From Centrapalus pauciflorus (lineage: Eukaryota; Streptophyta; Magnoliopsida; Asterales; Asteraceae): a DNA stretch of 64,000 nt. Below the pieces are notes generated by a model that searched no databases, was not told the DNA's origin, and worked only from the letters and a program-made list of their open reading frames with translations. Positions 1 to 10,280 of this stretch are shown in pieces. The stretch lies in assembly GCA_020465985.1 (NCBI GenBank), contig JAANYP010002365.1, positions 124,001 through 188,000 on the forward strand, given 5' to 3'. The translations under genes and the position numbers were made by a program. Each line of letters starts with the position of its first letter. Position 1 is the stretch's first letter.

Positions 1-65
1 AGAAATTAAAGACTAATTGTACACCCTTAGCCCCGATTTTGTTTTCCAATTCTATACAACGTATC
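1..65 (-). mobile_element. Leader fragment of inverted element A' (left part)
   Basis: Read on the minus strand, this stretch continues the leader seen at 14809-15345 and resembles the leader of element A just upstream of its gag (around 10180-10250), including the run near GAATTGG and the following A-rich stretch. The 5 bases after it (66-70, ctaag) are the target duplication of element A. A therefore landed inside the untranslated leader of a relative lying in the opposite orientation. The rest of A' (gag, pol, other LTR) must lie to the left of the window. Seen: similarity and TSD. Inferred: the off-window body. Confidence 0.8.
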
Positions 66-70
66 CTAAG

Positions 71-823
71 TGATGGAACTCCAATAATCAACAAAATAAA
101 GATAAGCGTAGATGAATTAAAGATTAACGATGGAGTTTTGACAAAAGATCCACTTGAAGAAATGCATGGACCAATGACACGTTCGAGAAAAAAGAAGATG
201 CAAGAAAGTCTCAATCAAATAATTGACTCGGCCCATGCCAAAGAATTACTGAAGACCAAAGGCTACAAGCCCAAGTTAATAAACCATCTTAGTGTTGTTG
301 GGCTTGCTTTATAAAATGTGAATTTTGTGTCTTAATGGCCCATTTTGATAAATTCTCTAGCTTTTTATGAAATCTTCTAGATTAAGCTAGTAAAAAGATT
401 AAGAGTTTTTTTGAATTAATTTAAGATGAATGAAAAGTCTTTATGTAATAAGTATGGGTAGTTTCAAAGGTCATCTTTTCCCTATAAATAGGTGATCTTT
501 CAAGGTTGTAATCATCACATTTCAAATCAAATCATATTGGGAGGTTTATCCTTTCATTTGTAGTTCTCGTGATTGAACTCATTTGGGTCTTGCAAGACTA
601 ATTCTGCTTGCAATTCTCACTTGGCTACAACTGAGTATTATTTCGCTTAGTTGTTGTGTTTCGTATAAATTCGATTACTTGCTTCCGTTGTAGTTCAAAG
701 GTGTTGGGATTCATATATCCAATATTGTTGAATTCATACTTGTAAGGGGTTGGGTTCTTGGAAGAAAGGTCATCATGGACGATCCTATAAAATTGTAAAC
801 TCTTCTACGAAGAATTCATATCA
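71..823 (+). repeat. 5' LTR of element A (753 bp)
   Basis: Starts TGATGGAACTCC and ends ATTCATATCA, directly followed by a primer binding site. Bases 72-313 are an open frame for the tail of the polyprotein (GPMTRSRKKKMQESL near its middle). The copy in the 3' LTR shows this frame is really the end of pol, so the LTR contains coding sequence. A TATA box lies at 483-490. About 115 bp present here (540-655) are missing from the 3' LTR, and a MITE is present only there. Confidence 0.88.
483..490 (+). promoter_or_regulatory. TATA box of LTR A
   Basis: TATAAATA in the context CCCTATAAATAGG. It is repeated at the same LTR position in A's 3' LTR (14578 region), in A' (15676 region, minus) and in the solo LTR at 60004-60770 (60350 region, minus). 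A transcription start about 30 bp downstream, near 515-525, is inferred. Confidence 0.7.
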
Positions 824-825
824 TT

Positions 826-837
826 TGGTATCATAGC
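826..837 (+). other. Primer binding site of element A (initiator tRNA-Met)
   Basis: TGGTATCATAGC lies 2 bp after the LTR end. It matches the plant initiator tRNA-Met 3' end complement TGGTATCAGAGC with one mismatch. Confidence 0.8.
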
Positions 838-1277
838 TAAGTCTCCATGTTTGATCATATCCTTTTATTTTGCTTGTTGTTCTTTGCTTACTTTCTATTA
901 AAAATGGTATAATAATAGGTTTTTACTTAATGTTCTTCATTTCCGCATCTTACCATTAGTTCTTGTTGTGGTCATCTTATAGTATAAAGAAAAGAAAAAA
1001 ACGTATAAAAAAGAAGCAAAAAACAAAAAAAAAAATCCTTTGAAAAAAGGAATGGTATCCGAAAAAAGTCTCTATTTGTAGGTCATTCAAAGGTTTGTTT
1101 ACATCATGTATGCTATCTTCATTTGTTTCTAATCTTCTCCATAATCTATTCATCTATCTATCTTTTTTTATCTTCTCCGTAATCTCTTCATATTTGTTTC
1201 CAGCCAAGTGTTTTATTGTTTGAGCACATTGTAAGGATTGAATTTGTTCTCATTAGAACTATGAAAGTGAGGGATAT
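838..1277 (+). other. Untranslated leader of element A, left part
   Basis: AT-rich, with no coding potential. It includes an A-rich run around 985-1035 and ends with gatat (1273-1277), the 5-bp target duplication of element B. It resumes at 10120/10125 after B and runs to gag near 10281. The same leader is present inverted at 14809-15345 in A'. Confidence 0.75.
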
Positions 1278-1561
1278 TGTAACATCCTCGGATTTATTTT
1301 ATTGTATTTTGGTTAATTAAGTGGAAAAATATATATTTAAGTTGAAATTTGAACGATTATTATGTATTTTGGATATTTAGAAAGTTTGTTGATATTTTAA
1401 GAAAATTTGAACTCGGAATCATTGTTATGGAATATTAAGAAAATTAAAAGTTATTAATGATAATTTAAGAGTAAATCAGTATTTTATGGAACCGGTTAAG
1501 TCGAGGGGTGAAATGTGCAAAATGGTGAAAATGGGAATAAAATGGTCAAAAACCTCTCATT

Positions 1562-1622
1562 TTCTATAAGTTCTCTCTCTCTCTAGTTTATCTCTCTAGA
1601 ATTTTCTCTCTACATCTCTCTA
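1562..1622 (+). promoter_or_regulatory. Probable core promoter of LTR B
   Basis: A TATA-like TTCTATAAG is followed by a long CTCTCT tract, the pyrimidine-patch arrangement common at plant start sites. Equivalent CT tracts occur at 8398-8450 (B 3' LTR), 16905-16947 and 23655-23707 (C), and as GA tracts on the plus strand in D and E. Transcription start near 1590-1600 is inferred, giving a first exon of about 135 nt up to the donor at 1733. Confidence 0.5.
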
Positions 1623-1943
1623 AGTTATTTCACAAACCGACCGGCCGATTATCGAGATATATACGTCAACGGAAAGATCTCGAGGAGTACTACAACAATC
1701 TGCAATTGGATTTCTGATTTCGTACGAATTGAGGTAAGAATCGACTCTTTTAAGTTTGTTGTTTCGGTTTTGAAGAAACTAGAATTCGAATATGTTGTTT
1801 TATATAAATTGGAGCTTGTTTTGCTTGAAATATTGCAAGAATATGATAGTATATGCGTAATAGAATTGAATCTAGGTATCATACTTGATAATATCGGTGA
1901 TTTGAGGCTTAGAAATGTATGTTTTTAAGTTGTAAGATGAACA

Positions 1944-2190
1944 AACTCGAAAATACCAAGAACAGAGTCGAAATGCAAGAACAAACTCGATTTTGGTGCT
2001 AGATTCGAGTGTGTTTTCGAGTGTGTCACCAGATTCGAAGGGGGTGGTTCGAATCTATACCCAAACTCGAGCATGGGGTTCGAATCTACCCATAGGGTTC
2101 GAATCTATTCATCAGATTCGAAGGTGGTTCAAATCTAACCCATTAAATTCGAGTTTAATGCCTAAAATTGAGAATCCTACTCTCTAAACT
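1944..2190 (+). repeat. TTCGAATC / CTCGAG motif cluster in LTR B
   Basis: Between these positions the 8-10-bp motifs GATTCGAA, TTCGAATC, ACTCGAG and TTCGAGT recur about every 15-30 bp in both orientations, in an otherwise AT-rich LTR. The cluster is conserved in the 3' LTR (8771-9017) and in element E (33022-33260 and 39885-40120, minus). It lies inside the predicted leader intron. The role is unknown. Confidence 0.75.
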
Positions 2191-3297
2191 CGAGTATTAT
2201 GAATGAAACTTATAAACAACACATAAAATGACAAATGGTTATACAAAGGACAATGTATGAACATGAGATGAGCTCAAACTTAATTATGGTATGAATTTAG
2301 ACATGGACCCGAAATGGGAAAAATATTGCAAAACTTATAAAGTTTGGTTTTATGAATTTAAACGGTTATTGACACGAGGTATTGTTGTAACTAACTTAAC
2401 AGGTCCCTTGTGGTGTTGTTTAACCCACAGTGGGGTACTTGGTGGATCCGGTTGAAAGCCCGAGGAGAAATAATATTGGTTAACATTTAATTACGCACCC
2501 ATTGTGAGTACATATGATTTCGCATGTTTATATCTGCTTTATGATTGATATTGCCTGCTGAGACATGTTGCTTCATTTTTCGTTTGGAATTCTACTAACT
2601 TGCGTAGATTTAGATGCACATTCTTATTTGATGCATGTCCGTTCGTTTGTCGTGCATCTAACGATGGACCGGTGGGTCGCATCTGTTACTCTGATGTTAC
2701 TGCTCTATATGACGCTGGAGCTGATCCCTCCAGGTCCGGTAGGCAGTATGTCATCCCCGATGTTATGTCTGTCTCAGATGGTATGTTTTAAATGCCGAGC
2801 TTTGGGCTCGTAGGAGCGACGGCTCATGTGTGTCGTACTTTGTGTACGTGGAGAGTGCACGACGTGTGTCGTCGGTGCTACTCTTGTGGGCATCATAAGG
2901 ATTTATAAAATGTGTAAATCTGTGTATTCACTAAGCATTCGCTTACCCCTCAGTTGTCTTTATTTTTAAAGGAAAGGGTAAATCAGCCGCCGGACCTTCT
3001 TGTTAGGTCATTTGGGAAGATTTGGAAGACTTGGTACTATTTAATCGGTAATTTATGTTATGAGACAATGTTGTAATATATTTTGGATGATTGTAATAAT
3101 TGTAATGGGTGTGTAGACTTAGACTTGGTACCTTATAGCACCGTAGGGTGTTTAACACTATTGCACTACTTTAATTATGTGATATAATGCTTTCGCACTT
3201 AAAATAGGTTATCAGATCATGATTGTAATTGTGTGTGATGATTAATCCTGGGTGTTTTTGTAATTGGGGGTTGTTGTGGCAAGGATGTCACACGAGA

Positions 3298-3309
3298 TGG
3301 TATCAAAGC
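3298..3309 (+). other. Primer binding site of element B
   Basis: TGGTATCAAAGC, five bases after the LTR end. It matches the initiator tRNA-Met complement with one change (A for G at base 9). Confidence 0.85.
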
Positions 3310-3510
3310 AGTAGTTTGAGATTCAAGTGTCCGTGAGGTCTTGATCTCAAACATTGGGTAATGATATGTAGTGGTTTAAGTAATGATCTGAACTAAGATA
3401 GGTTATGATCTAGTAATTATAAGAGATTGACTATCATACGGGACAAATAGGTGGTGTCTTCAAATTAATGACATGTTACTAAACAAATTATATGTTTATA
3501 ATTTCAGAAC

Positions 3511-4713
3511 ATGTCTGGAGGAGGAATGACACTTGAAGAAGCAAGAGAAATGATGCTAGCCTTGATGGCTGAACAGAACAAAATGATTCAGGATCAGTTT
3601 CGGGCTCGAGATGAGTTCGATGCTAAGAGAAGAGAAGATAAAAGAAAGAACAAAGAAAAAGAAAGGGAGGGAAATAATGAGGAACAAGATGACAACACTG
3701 GGTCATCTAATAAGTCTAGGGTTGTCGGTTTAAGGATTTTAAAGGAAACGGGGCAGTGGAGTTTAACGGTTTAGGGGATGCTGTTGCCGCACTTGAATGG
3801 ATAACAGCTACTGAAAGAACATTCCGAATCAGCGATTGTGCTGAGAAGGATATGGTTCGGTATGCACAGCAATGTTCACAAACGATGCAATTATGTGGTG
3901 GAATTCCATGGTTAATGCTTTAACCTTGGAAAAAGTAAGTGTAATGACTTGGGCTGAGTTCAAGGACCTATTCACTCAGCAGTACTGTCCGGTTGATGAG
4001 CGCTGGAGGTTGGAAGCGAAGTTTATGGCGCTGGTACAGGGGACTAAGACTGTGTCCCAATATGCTGTAGAATTCACGAGGCTGAGTCGGTTTGCGCCTC
4101 ATCAGGTGGACACTGAAGAAAGAAAAGTGACCAGATTTGAGGCTGGTCTGGATATTGAGATAAGGAGGGTTATGAGCGACGTCCGCTACCCTACATTTGC
4201 TGGCTTACTTGAGGCTGCCAGAAATGTAGAGCAGATTCTGATCATGTCGGGTTATTCGATTGGATCTGCTGCTGCCGCCACTAATCCGACACAACCGTCA
4301 CCGCCAAAGCGCCAGCGCGAGGGAGGATATTCTGGTTCTTCCCGGTCTTCACAGTACTCGCCTCAACAATCTTATCGCCGTCAATCTAGTTCTTCGGGTC
4401 GTGCTCGTGCCTACTCCATCAACACCGAGCCGCGATATTGTAATAGGTGTCACTTGGAACACTTCGGCAAGTGCACCAATGGACGTGCTTGTTTTTGTTG
4501 TGGTGAGTTGGGCCATTTTCAGAGTGAGTGCCCAAGGAAGGGAGATGCTTGCCATAAGTGTGGTGTATGGGGACACTACAGTAGGAATTGCAGAAGGAAC
4601 GATCCAGCTGCTGGTGCTCCATCTACAACACGATCTTCGGGAGGTTCAAGCGGTGGTTCAGTTAACCGAGGCCGGGGTTAGTCTCAAAGGGCACCTGCTC
4701 GTGCTTTTTAGAT
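3511..4713 (+). pseudogene. gag of element B (broken)
   Basis: Starts ATG (MSGGGMTLEEARE), chosen because E, C and D start at the same place right after CAGAAC. It has a charged, coiled N-terminal region, then a gag core (motif MFTNDAIMWW, then FTQQYCPVDERW and YAVEFTRLS). A Ser/Arg-rich linker follows, then zinc knuckles CFCCGELGHFQSEC and CHKCGVWGHYSRNC, which bind genomic RNA in this family. Lesions against copy E: a 1-nt loss near 3720, a 1-nt loss near 3868, TAG at 4679-4681 and TAG at 4709-4711 (both CAG in E). The frame then continues straight into protease without a separate start, as in single-ORF chromoviruses. Confidence 0.85.
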
Positions 4714-7700
4714 AACTGCAGAGGAGGCAAGGGAAAATCCGGAGGTCGTTACGGGTACGTTCATAGTTAATTCTATGCCAGCACGAGTTTTATTTGATTC
4801 GGGTGCAAATCGTTCGTTTGTTTCTACTATCTTTGCACAAAGACTTGTCATGCCACTATCTAGATTATCTGCTGTTCTTGACATAGAAACTGCTAGCAAC
4901 ACTCTAGTCAAAGTAGATCATGTCTACCGTAACTGCACGTTAGTAATTGAAGATGTAGTCTTCAATATGGACTTGATCCCTATTGAGTTCAGTGAGTTTG
5001 ACGTGATAGTCGGGATGGACTGGTTGATTGAGAATGAAGCCCATATAGTGTGTAAGAGCCGAATGATAAAGATAACTACTCCGGAGGGGCGTGAGATTTG
5101 CATTTACGGGGATAGGAGAAGTGGGGATCTGTGCTTACTGACCATTGCAAAAGCTCGAAACCTTGTTGCAAAGGTGTGTGACGCCTACCTGGCATATGCT
5201 ATTGATGCCAAGGCTGAGAAGAGAACTTTGGCCGACGTGTCTGTTGTTTCACAGTTTCCGGATGTGTTTTCGGAAGACTTGTCTGGCGTGCCGCCTGAGA
5301 GACAAGTGGAGTTCCGTATTGATTTGATCCCTGGAGCTGCACCGGTTGCTCGCTCTCCATATCGCCTTGCCCCAACTGAGATGAAAGAGATGATGACACA
5401 ACTCCAGGAGGTGTTGGACAAGGGCTTCATTCGGCCGAGTTCATCGCCATGGGGAGCTCTGGTATTGTTTGTTAAAAAGAAGGACGGCACGATGAGGATG
5501 TGCATAGATTACCGGGAGCAGAATAAGTTGACTATTAAGAACAAATAACCTTTGCCATGGATAGATGACTTGTTTGATCAGTTACACGGGGCTTGTGTCT
5601 TTTCTAAGATCGACTTAAGGTCGGGGTACCATCAGCTGAAAGTAAGAGAAGAAGATGTACCGAAGAAAGCTTTCAGAACTCGGTATGGGCATTACGAGTT
5701 TCTGGTCATGCCTTTCGGATTAACAAACGCCCTAGCTGTCTTTATGGACTTAATGAATAGGGTTTGTAGACCGATGTTGGACAAATCAGTGATAGTGTTT
5801 ATTGATGACATTCTGGTATACTCTAAGTCTGAGGCTGAGCATGCTGAACATTTAAAGGAACTGTTAGAGTTGTTAAGAAAAGAAAGGTTGTATGCCAAGT
5901 TTTCAAAGTGTGAGTTTTGGCTGCAACAGATTCAGTTTTTAGGACATGTGATTTCTGGAGCTGGGATTTCGGTAGATCCAGCTAAGGTAGAAGCGATAAA
6001 GAACGGGGAGCCGCCTCGATCAGCTACCGAAGTTAGAAGTTTTCTTGGATTGGCAGGATATTATCGGAGGTTCATAAAGGACTTTTCTAAGATTGCAGTT
6101 CCTTTAACTGCATTAACCAAGAAGAATGCACCGTTTAAATGGGAAACTGTGCAACAGGAGGCCTTTGAGGTTCTGAAGAAGGCGTTAAGCGAGGCGCCGA
6201 TACTTGCCTTACCGGAAGGCAATGACGATTTTGTGGTTTATACTGATGCTTCGAGGTTAGGGTTAGGCGCTGTACTGATGCAGCGTGGGAAGGTTATAGC
6301 GTATGCTTCAAGACAGTTGAAGCAGCATGAAAAGAATTATTCGACTCATGATCTCGAGTTGACTACGGTAACATTTGCTTTGAAGTTATTGAGGCACTAC
6401 CTATACGGTACTAAGTGTCAACTTTACACGGACCATAAGAGCTTGAAGTATATTTTTAGCCAGAAGGAACTTAATATGAGACAACGTAGGTCTATGGAGC
6501 TTATTAAAGACTACGATTGTGAGATACTGTATCATCCCGGGAAGGCTAATGTAGTAGCCGATGCTTTGAGTCGCAAAGCATATGCAAAGGATTGCTTCTA
6601 TATGATGACGTCCACTATGCTAAGTTCCACGATCATTGATGATGTAAAAGCTGCTCAAGTGGAAGCTTTGAAAGAAGAGAATGTTGGTGCTGAGGATATT
6701 AGAGTACAGATTAAGAATATGGAAACAAGTGAGTCGGGATTGAAAGGTGTATACGGAAGGATTTGGGTGCCGAAGTATGGTGGTATGAGAAATGTGATCA
6801 TTGAAGAAGCGCATCAATCAAAATTTTCTGTACATCCCGGGAGCACAAAGATGTACAATGACTTAAAGGCAGACTTTTGGTGGCCGGGATTGAAGAAGGA
6901 CATAGGGCAGTATGTAGAAAGATGCCGAACTTGTCGGTTGGTAAAGGCCGAACATCAACAACCATACGGCAGTATGTAACCGCTTCCTATTCCGGAATGG
7001 AAGTGGGAGCATATTACAATGGATTTTGTTACAAAGCTGCCGAAAACCAGGCGTCAACATGATGCAGTTTGGGTAATCGTGGATCGGTTAACTAAGTCGG
7101 CTCACTTTATACCGATTCGAGAAAGTTATTCACTGGAAAAGTTAGCTCAGATTTATATGGACGAAATAGTTTCTAGGCATGGAGTGCCTAAGTCCATAGT
7201 GTCGGATCGAGATAGCCGATTTACTTCAAACTTCTGGTCGGCACTACAAGAAGGGTTAGGGACGAGAATAGCAATGAGTACCGCCTATCGTCCGCAAACT
7301 GATGGCCAAAGTGAACGAACGATCCTTACTTTGGAAGACATGATGAGATCGTGTGTGTTAGATCTCGGTGGCAATTGGGATGATCATTTGCCACTGATAG
7401 AGTTTTCCTACAATAATAGCTATCATGCGACAATCAAGAAAGCACCGTTTGAGGCTTTATATGGAAGGAGATGTAGGACTCCTACATGTTGGAGAGAAAC
7501 GGGTGAAACACCAATCGCTGTGCCGGCCTTGCTTCAAGAAACAAATGAGAAAATACAGTTGATCAGGCAGAACATGAAGGCAGCCCAGGACCGACAGAAA
7601 AGTTATTATGACAGAAGGCACAAACCTATCAGCTTTGAAGTGAATGATTGGGTCTACTTGAAAGCATCACCCATGAGGGATGTTACTCGTTTTGTGAAGA

Positions 7701-8068
7701 AGGGCAAGTTGGCTCCGAGATTAGTTGGGCCCTTTAAGATAGTAGAAAAAGTTGGAAATCAATCGTATCGCCTAGAGTTGCCTGAAGAGATGTCAGGCAT
7801 ACATCTAGTATTTCACGTTGGGAATCTCCGAAAATCATTTAACACTGGAAATTAGGATTGTGCAGACCACACAGAGCTGCAAGTTGATGAAAGGCTTCGA
7901 TATGTGGAGGAGCCGGAATGTGTATTGGATACTAAGCTGAAGAAGTTGAGGAGCAAAGAGATAGAAATGGTGCTTATACGTTGGAAGCATCATAAGGGAG
8001 CAAATCATACATGGGAAGCTAATTCAGAAATGTTAGGAAAGTATCCGAAACTGTTTGAATCCGAGTAA
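4714..8068 (+). pseudogene. pol of element B: protease, RT, RNase H, integrase, chromodomain (broken)
   Basis: Domains in order: aspartic protease with LFDSGANRSF (catalytic D at 4796-4798); RT from about 5280, with DLRSGYHQLKV and the catalytic FIDDILVY (5798-5821); RNase H with VVYTDASRLGLG near 6233; integrase zinc finger (HPGSTK...CRTCRLVKA, about 6812-6945) and core (VDRLTKSAHF near 7079, SDRDSRF near 7204); and a chromodomain near 7896-8050 ending RWKHHKGANHTWE. Such chromodomains are thought to guide integration to heterochromatin. Stops at 5546-5548, 6977-6979 and 7853-7855 break it; the true stop is TAA at 8066-8068. There is no RT intron here, unlike C and D. Confidence 0.9.
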
Positions 8069-8084
8069 CTTCGAGGACGAAGTT
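8067..8084 (+). other. Hairpin overlapping the pol stop of element B
   Basis: Perfect 7-bp stem AACTTCG / CGAAGTT around the loop AGGA, beginning inside the stop codon and ending just before the PPT. E has the identical structure (34011-34028, minus). D has a 6-bp stem with a changed loop, and C a weakened 5-bp stem. Confidence 0.65.
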
Positions 8085-8088
8085 GAGC

Positions 8089-8104
8089 GTGGTGGAGCCC
8101 ATGC
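8089..8104 (+). other. Polypurine tract region of element B
   Basis: GTGGTGGAGCCCATGC lies immediately before the 3' LTR. It is only weakly purine-rich, but the same string occurs at this place in C (23442-23457) and, inverted, in D and E. Position rather than composition supports the call. Confidence 0.55.
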
Positions 8105-10119
8105 TGTAACATCCTCGGATTTATTTTATTGTATTTTGGTTAATTAAGTGGAAAAATATATATTTAAGTTGAAATTTGAACGATTATTATGTATTTTGGA
8201 TATTTAGAAAGTTTGTTGCTATTTTAAGAAAATTTGAACTCGGAATCATTGTTATGGAATATTAAGAAAATTAAAAGTTATTCATTATAATTTTAAGAGT
8301 AAATCAGTATTTTATGGAACCGGTTAAGTCGAGGGGTGAAATGTGCAAAATGGTGAAAATGGGAATAAAATGGTCAAAAACCTCTCATTTTCTATAAGTT
8401 CTCTCTCTCTCTAGTTTATCTCTCTAGAATTTTCTCTCTACATCTCTCTAAGTTATTTCACAAACCGACCGGCCGATTATCGAGATATATACGTCAACGG
8501 AAAGATCTCGAGGAGTACTACAATAATCTGCAATTGGATTTCTGATTTCGTACGAATTGAGGTAAGAATCGACTCTTTTAAGTTTGTTGTTTCGGTTTTG
8601 AAGAAACTAGAATTCGAATATGTTGTTTTATATAAATTGGAGCTTGTTTTGCTTAAAATATTGCAAGAATATGATAGTATATGCATAATAGAATTGAATC
8701 TAGGTATCATACTTGATAATATCGGTGATTTGAGGCTTAGAAATGTATGTTTTTAAGTTGTAAGATGAACAAACTCGAAAATACCAAGAACAGAGTCGAA
8801 ATGCAAGAACAAACTCGATTTTGGTGCTAGATTCGAGTGTGTTTTCGAGTGTGTCACCAGATTCGAAGGGGGTGGTTCGAATCTATACCCAAACTCGAGC
8901 ATGGGGTTCGAATCTACCCATAGGGTTCGAATCTATTCATCAGATTCGAAGGTGGTTCAAATCTAACCCATTAAATTCGAGTTTAATGCCTAAAATTGAG
9001 AATCCTACTCTCTAAACTCGAGTATTATGAATGAAACTTATAAACAACACATAAAATGACAAAGGGTTATACAAAGGACAATGTATGAACATGAGATGAG
9101 CTCAAACTTAATTATGGTATGAATTTAGACATGGACCCGAAATGGGAAAAATATTGCAAAACTTATAAAGTTTGGTTTTATGAATTTAAACGGTTATTGA
9201 CACGAGGTATTGTTGTAACTAACTTAACAGGTCCCTTGTGGTGTTGTTTAACCCACAGTGGGGTACTTGGTGGATCCGGTTGAAAGCCCGAGGAGAAATA
9301 ATATTGGTTAACATTTAATTACGCACCCACTGTGAGTACATATGATTTCGCATGTTTATATCTGCTTTATGATTGATATTGCCTGCTGAGACATGTTGCT
9401 TCATTTTTCGTTTGGAATTCTACTAACTTGCGTAGATTTAGATGCACATTCTTATTTGATGCATGTCCGTTCGTTTGTTGTGCATCTAACGATGGACCGG
9501 TGGGTCGCATCTGTTACTCTGATGTTACTGCTCTATATGACGCTGGAGCTGATCCCTCCAGGTCCGGTAGGCAGTATGTCATCCCCGATGTTATGTCTGT
9601 CTCAGATGGTATGTTTTAAATGCCGAGCTTTGGGCTCGTAGGAGCGACGGCTCATGTGTGTCGTACTTTGTGTACGTGGAGAGTGCACGACGTGTGTCGT
9701 CGGTGCTACTCTTGTGGGCATCATAAGGATTTATAAAATGTGTAAATCTGTGTATTCACTAAGCATTCGCTTACCCCTCAGTTGTCTTTATTTTTACAGG
9801 AAAGGGTAAATCAGCCGCCGGACCTTCTAGTTAGGTCATTTGGGAAGATTTGGAAGACTTGGTACTATTTAATCGGTAATTTTTGTTATGAGACAATGTT
9901 GTAATATATTTTGGATGATTGTAATAATTGTAATGGGTGTGTAGACTTAGACTTGGTACCTTAAAGCACCGTAGGGTGTTTAACACTATTGCACTACTTT
10001 AATTATGTGATATAATGCTTCCGCACTTAAAATAGGTTATCAGATCATTATTGTAATTGTGTGTGATGATTAAGCCTGGGTGTTTTGTAATTGGTGGTTG
10101 TTGTGGCAAGGGTGTCACA
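8105..10119 (+). repeat. 3' LTR of element B (2015 bp)
   Basis: TGTAACATCC...GGTGTCACA, about 99% identical by eye to 1278-3292. It is followed by the target duplication gatat (10120-10124), after which the leader of element A resumes. Confidence 0.93.
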
Positions 10120-10124
10120 GATAT

Positions 10125-10280
10125 CGAGTGGTAAAAAGCAAGAGTGATACATCTAAAATAAAAGCCTATTTTTAAGAGTGATCCACTTGAGGTGTGTAGT
10201 AAAGAATTGGGAAAAAAAATTCAGGGGGGAAGGGTGTGAGGATTAACAATTATTTTTCAATTTTTTTTGTTTTTATCATC
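10125..10280 (+). other. Untranslated leader of element A, right part
   Basis: Continuation of 838-1277 after element B. The contiguous original is recognisable inverted in A' at 14809-14880, where the leader crosses the B insertion point without a break. It ends in a T-rich run just before gag. Confidence 0.75.

Larger units (their letters stand above)
1278..3292 (+). repeat. 5' LTR of element B (2015 bp)
   Basis: TGTAACATCC...GGATGTCACA, near-identical to 8105-10119. It holds a TATA-like TTCTATAAG near 1562 followed by a CT-rich tract (1569-1622). A splice-donor-like GAG|GTAAGA lies at 1731-1739, and a cluster of TTCGAATC/ACTCGAG motifs at about 1944-2190. ORFs inside it (for example 2565-2813) have no protein similarity that I recognise and are probably chance. 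Confidence 0.93.
1734..3507 (+). other. Predicted leader intron of element B (LTR donor to pre-gag acceptor)
   Basis: The donor GAG|GTAAGA (intron starts 1734) lies in the LTR. The acceptor TAATTTCAG (ends 3507) lies 3 nt before the gag ATG at 3511, with a TACTAAAC branch-like motif near 3478. The predicted first exon from the CT tract to 1733 contains no ATG, whereas the intron contains many and also the PBS. The same donor and acceptor positions recur in C (17050-18790), D (34-kb copy: 47034-48761 minus) and E (38585-40357 minus). Splicing is inferred from sequence only. Confidence 0.6.
1278..10119 (+). mobile_element. Element B: Tekay/Del-like Ty3/gypsy chromovirus, complete but defective
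   Basis: 8.84 kb, bounded by two 2015-bp LTRs (TGTAAC...GTCACA) and the target duplication gatat (1273-1277 and 10120-10124). Internal order is PBS, gag with zinc knuckles, protease, RT, RNase H, integrase, chromodomain, hairpin, PPT. That order, the C-terminal chromodomain and the 2-kb LTRs fit the Tekay/Del branch of chromoviruses. By eye the two LTRs differ at about twenty sites (roughly 99% identity), so it is a young insertion inside element A. Element E at 31937-40815 is a second copy of this family. Confidence 0.93.

Noticed and set aside
1944..2190. TTCGAATC cluster as heat-shock elements
   Set aside because: Heat-shock elements need alternating GAA and TTC with 2-base gaps; here the core is the gapless TTCGAA palindrome.
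1944..2190. CRISPR-like array
   Set aside because: Repeats are only 8-10 bp, occur in both orientations with irregular spacing, and lie in a plant retrotransposon LTR.
2565..2813. Open frames in LTR B (also 9393-9641, and 39185-39583 in E) as possible small genes
   Set aside because: They lie inside LTRs, have no recognisable protein and no supporting signals beyond lack of stops.
7079..7855. Possible endogenous pararetrovirus
   Set aside because: The domain order (protease, RT, RNase H, integrase, chromodomain), LTRs and 5-bp target duplications are those of Ty3/gypsy elements; there is no movement-protein region.
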